Assembly: GCA_900552605.1 (NCBI GenBank)
Contig: USAR01000051.1
Span: 1 to 8,451 of the forward strand
Direction: 5' to 3'
DNA: 8,451 bases
Origin: an uncultured Oscillospiraceae bacterium
GTDB taxonomy: Bacteria; Bacillota; Clostridia; Oscillospirales; Acutalibacteraceae
Positions 7,544 through 8,451 of the stretch are shown piece by piece (within the stretch, counting starts at the first letter, position 1; the number at the start of each line of letters is the position of its first letter). Below the pieces are notes generated by a model. The model saw only the letters and a list, made by a program, of their open reading frames with translations, was not told the DNA's origin and made no database searches. Position numbers and translations under genes: made by a program.

Positions 7544-7553
7544 GTGCTATACT
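7525..7553 (+). promoter_or_regulatory. Sigma-A promoter for leader peptide and cysK
   Basis: A consensus -35, TTGACA (7525-7530), is followed by 17 nt and TATACT (7548-7553), one mismatch from the -10 consensus. Transcription should start near 7560, about 25 nt before the leader-peptide ATG. This near-ideal promoter separates cysK from the upstream operon. Confidence 0.9.
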
Positions 7554-7584
7554 GTACCCATCAAATGAAAAAGAGGTGCAGAAA

Positions 7585-7647
7585 ATGCTGTATATTCTAA
7601 AAAGCATACACAACACCACCGCACTTAAAGACGGGTGCCGATGTTGA
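7585..7647 (+). CDS. Putative 20-residue leader peptide ending Cys-Arg-Cys
   Basis: ATG at 7585 opens a 20-codon frame whose product is MLYILKSIHN followed by TTALKDGCRC, ending TGC-CGA-TGT-TGA. GAGG at 7573-7576, 8 nt upstream, is a good ribosome site, and the frame begins about 25 nt after the predicted transcription start, so translation is credible. It is too short for an enzyme and I know no protein family for it. Its only two cysteines are among the last three residues. The gene after it makes cysteine synthase, which suggests a regulatory peptide that senses Cys-tRNA supply through ribosome stalling. The gap to the cysK start is 74 nt. A metal- or redox-sensing nascent peptide is a less likely alternative. 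Confidence 0.65.
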   Translation: MLYILKSIHNTTALKDGCRC

Positions 7648-7712
7648 AAATCACAGTAGTTCTTTAAAATTATTATCTAATCAAATCGTTTAATGTTATT
7701 TAACATCGGAGG
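7638..7712 (+). promoter_or_regulatory. Candidate translational attenuator: leader Cys codons pair with the cysK ribosome-site region
   Basis: CCGATGTTGAA (7638-7648) pairs over 11 bp, with one G-U, with TTTAACATCGG (7699-7709). The left arm covers the last base of the first Cys codon, the Arg codon, the second Cys codon and the stop codon of the leader peptide. The right arm takes in the first GG of the cysK GGAGG (7708-7712). The intervening loop is 50 nt, AU-rich and largely unstructured. When a ribosome covers the left arm, ATGTT (7693-7697) can instead pair locally with AACAT (7702-7706), leaving GGAGG open. This is the arrangement of erm-type translational attenuators, with cysteine codons in place of a drug-stalling peptide. 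The pairing is seen; the mechanism is inferred. Confidence 0.6.
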
Positions 7713-7721
7713 TAATTAACA

Positions 7722-8451
7722 ATGGCAAACATATATAAATCAGCAGACGAACTTATCGGCGGTACACCCTTGCTTGAACTTACACACATTGAAAAAGAGC
7801 TTGACCTTAAGGCAACCGTTCTTGCAAAGCTTGAATACTTTAACCCTGCAGGCTCGGTTAAAGACAGAGTTGCAAAGGCTATGCTCGACGACGCCGAACA
7901 AAAAGGAATTTTAAAGCCCGATTCGGTAATTATTGAGCCTACCTCCGGCAACACAGGCATAGGTCTTGCAATGGTTGCCGCGGCAAGAGGTTATCGAATA
8001 ATTATTGTAATGCCGGAAACCATGTCGATCGAACGCCGCAAGTTGATGAAGGCTTACGGTGCAGAGCTTGTATTAACAGAAGGCGCAAAAGGTATGAAAG
8101 GAGCAATAGCAAAGGCTGAGGAGCTTTCAAAAGAAATAAAGAACAGCTTTATTCCCGGTCAGTTTGTAAACCCCGCCAACCCCAAAGTGCACCGTGAAAC
8201 CACTGGTCCTGAAATTTATAATGCTACCGACGGCAAGGTTGATATCTTTGTTGCGGGCGTCGGCACAGGCGGCACTGTAACAGGTGTTGGCGAATACTTA
8301 AAATCCAAGAATCCGGATGTCAAGATAGTAGCTGTTGAGCCGGCAACCTCTGCCGTTCTTTCAACCGGTGTTGCAGGCGCTCACAAAATTCAGGGAATCG
8401 GCGCAGGCTTTGTGCCGGACGTGCTGGACACCACCGTCTATGACGAGATCA
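7722..8451 (+). CDS. cysK: Cysteine synthase (O-acetylserine sulfhydrylase), 3' truncated by window
   Basis: The first 243 codons of a pyridoxal-phosphate enzyme that makes L-cysteine from O-acetylserine and sulfide are present; family proteins are about 305-310 residues, so some 65 are missing. Visible landmarks are [10 protein letters not shown] (11-20), NPAGSVKDR (41-49) with the PLP-binding Lys47, [12 protein letters not shown] (73-84) that holds the substrate carboxylate, [12 protein letters not shown] (146-157), [16 protein letters not shown] (178-193) that binds the cofactor phosphate, and [11 protein letters not shown] (225-235). The NPAGSVKDR and GQFVNPANP signatures favour CysK over cystathionine beta-synthase or threonine dehydratase. 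The ATG is fixed by GGAGG 9 nt upstream. Control probably acts at two levels: an operator over the promoter and the leader-peptide stem over the ribosome site. Confidence 0.96.
   Translation, partial: MANIYKSADELIGGTPLLELTHIEKELDLKATVLAKLEYFNPAGSVKDRVAKAMLDDAEQKGILKPDSVIIEPTSGNTGIGLAMVAAARGYRIIIVMPETMSIERRKLMKAYGAELVLTEGAKGMKGAIAKAEELSKEIKNSFIPGQFVNPANPKVHRETTGPEIYNATDGKVDIFVAGVGTGGTVTGVGEYLKSKNPDVKIVAVEPATSAVLSTGVAGAHKIQGIGAGFVPDVLDTTVYDEI

Noticed and set aside
7496..7545. Terminator after the CmpB-family gene
   Set aside because: The only stem is the 12-bp operator dyad, which read-through RNA could fold into a hairpin, but it is followed by GTGTGCT with no T-run beyond the four within its arm.
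7560..7721. T-box or other riboswitch upstream of cysK
   Set aside because: No T-box consensus and no SAM-riboswitch-like core is visible; the leader is short and instead contains a translatable ORF.
7638..7721. Transcriptional attenuation (intrinsic terminator) in the cysK leader
   Set aside because: The sequestering stem ends in GGAGGTAATTAAC rather than a U-tract, so control at translation fits better.

Overview
The window looks like chromosome from a low-to-moderate-GC Firmicute, most likely a gut-type Clostridia (Oscillospiraceae/Ruminococcaceae-like). The reasons are strong GGAGG-type ribosome sites, sigma-A promoters with 17-nt spacers, and a gene set of bacterial gltBD, PlsY and MGDG-synthase-like enzymes, a CmpB-family membrane protein and cysK. 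The taxon is an inference from gene content; no marker gene is present. All genes lie on the + strand.

Region 1 (1-3561) is nitrogen assimilation. It holds the C-terminal 674 codons of the NADPH-glutamate synthase large subunit (gltB, cut by the window start), then gltD 12 nt downstream, then a clear intrinsic terminator.

Region 2 (3562-3983) is non-coding. It contains a 163-bp palindromic element (3581-3743): a ~36-bp outer stem enclosing three side-by-side hairpins, with no believable gene. After it come a sigma-A promoter carrying a 7-bp dyad exactly in its -35/-10 spacer, and a ~125-nt untranslated leader.

Region 3 (3984-7495) is a compact four-gene operon that looks devoted to the membrane: a divergent PlsY-family acyltransferase, an overlapping GT28/MGDG-synthase-type glycosyltransferase, a membrane-anchored alpha/beta hydrolase, and a five-helix CmpB-family protein with a charged helical tail. 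A plausible common theme is glycolipid or phospholipid synthesis and remodelling, but only the protein families are visible, not the substrates.

Region 4 (7496-8451) is cysteine synthesis and is the most interesting part. A consensus promoter is overlapped at its -35 by a perfect 12+5+12 dyad (probable repressor operator). The transcript then encodes a 20-residue peptide ending Cys-Arg-Cys-stop, followed by cysK (cut by the window end). The codons for Cys-Arg-Cys-stop are complementary over 11 bp to the segment running into the cysK Shine-Dalgarno sequence. This suggests cysteine-responsive translational attenuation: ribosomes stalled on the Cys codons would break the stem and free the cysK ribosome site. 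The sequence features are seen directly; the mechanism is inferred.
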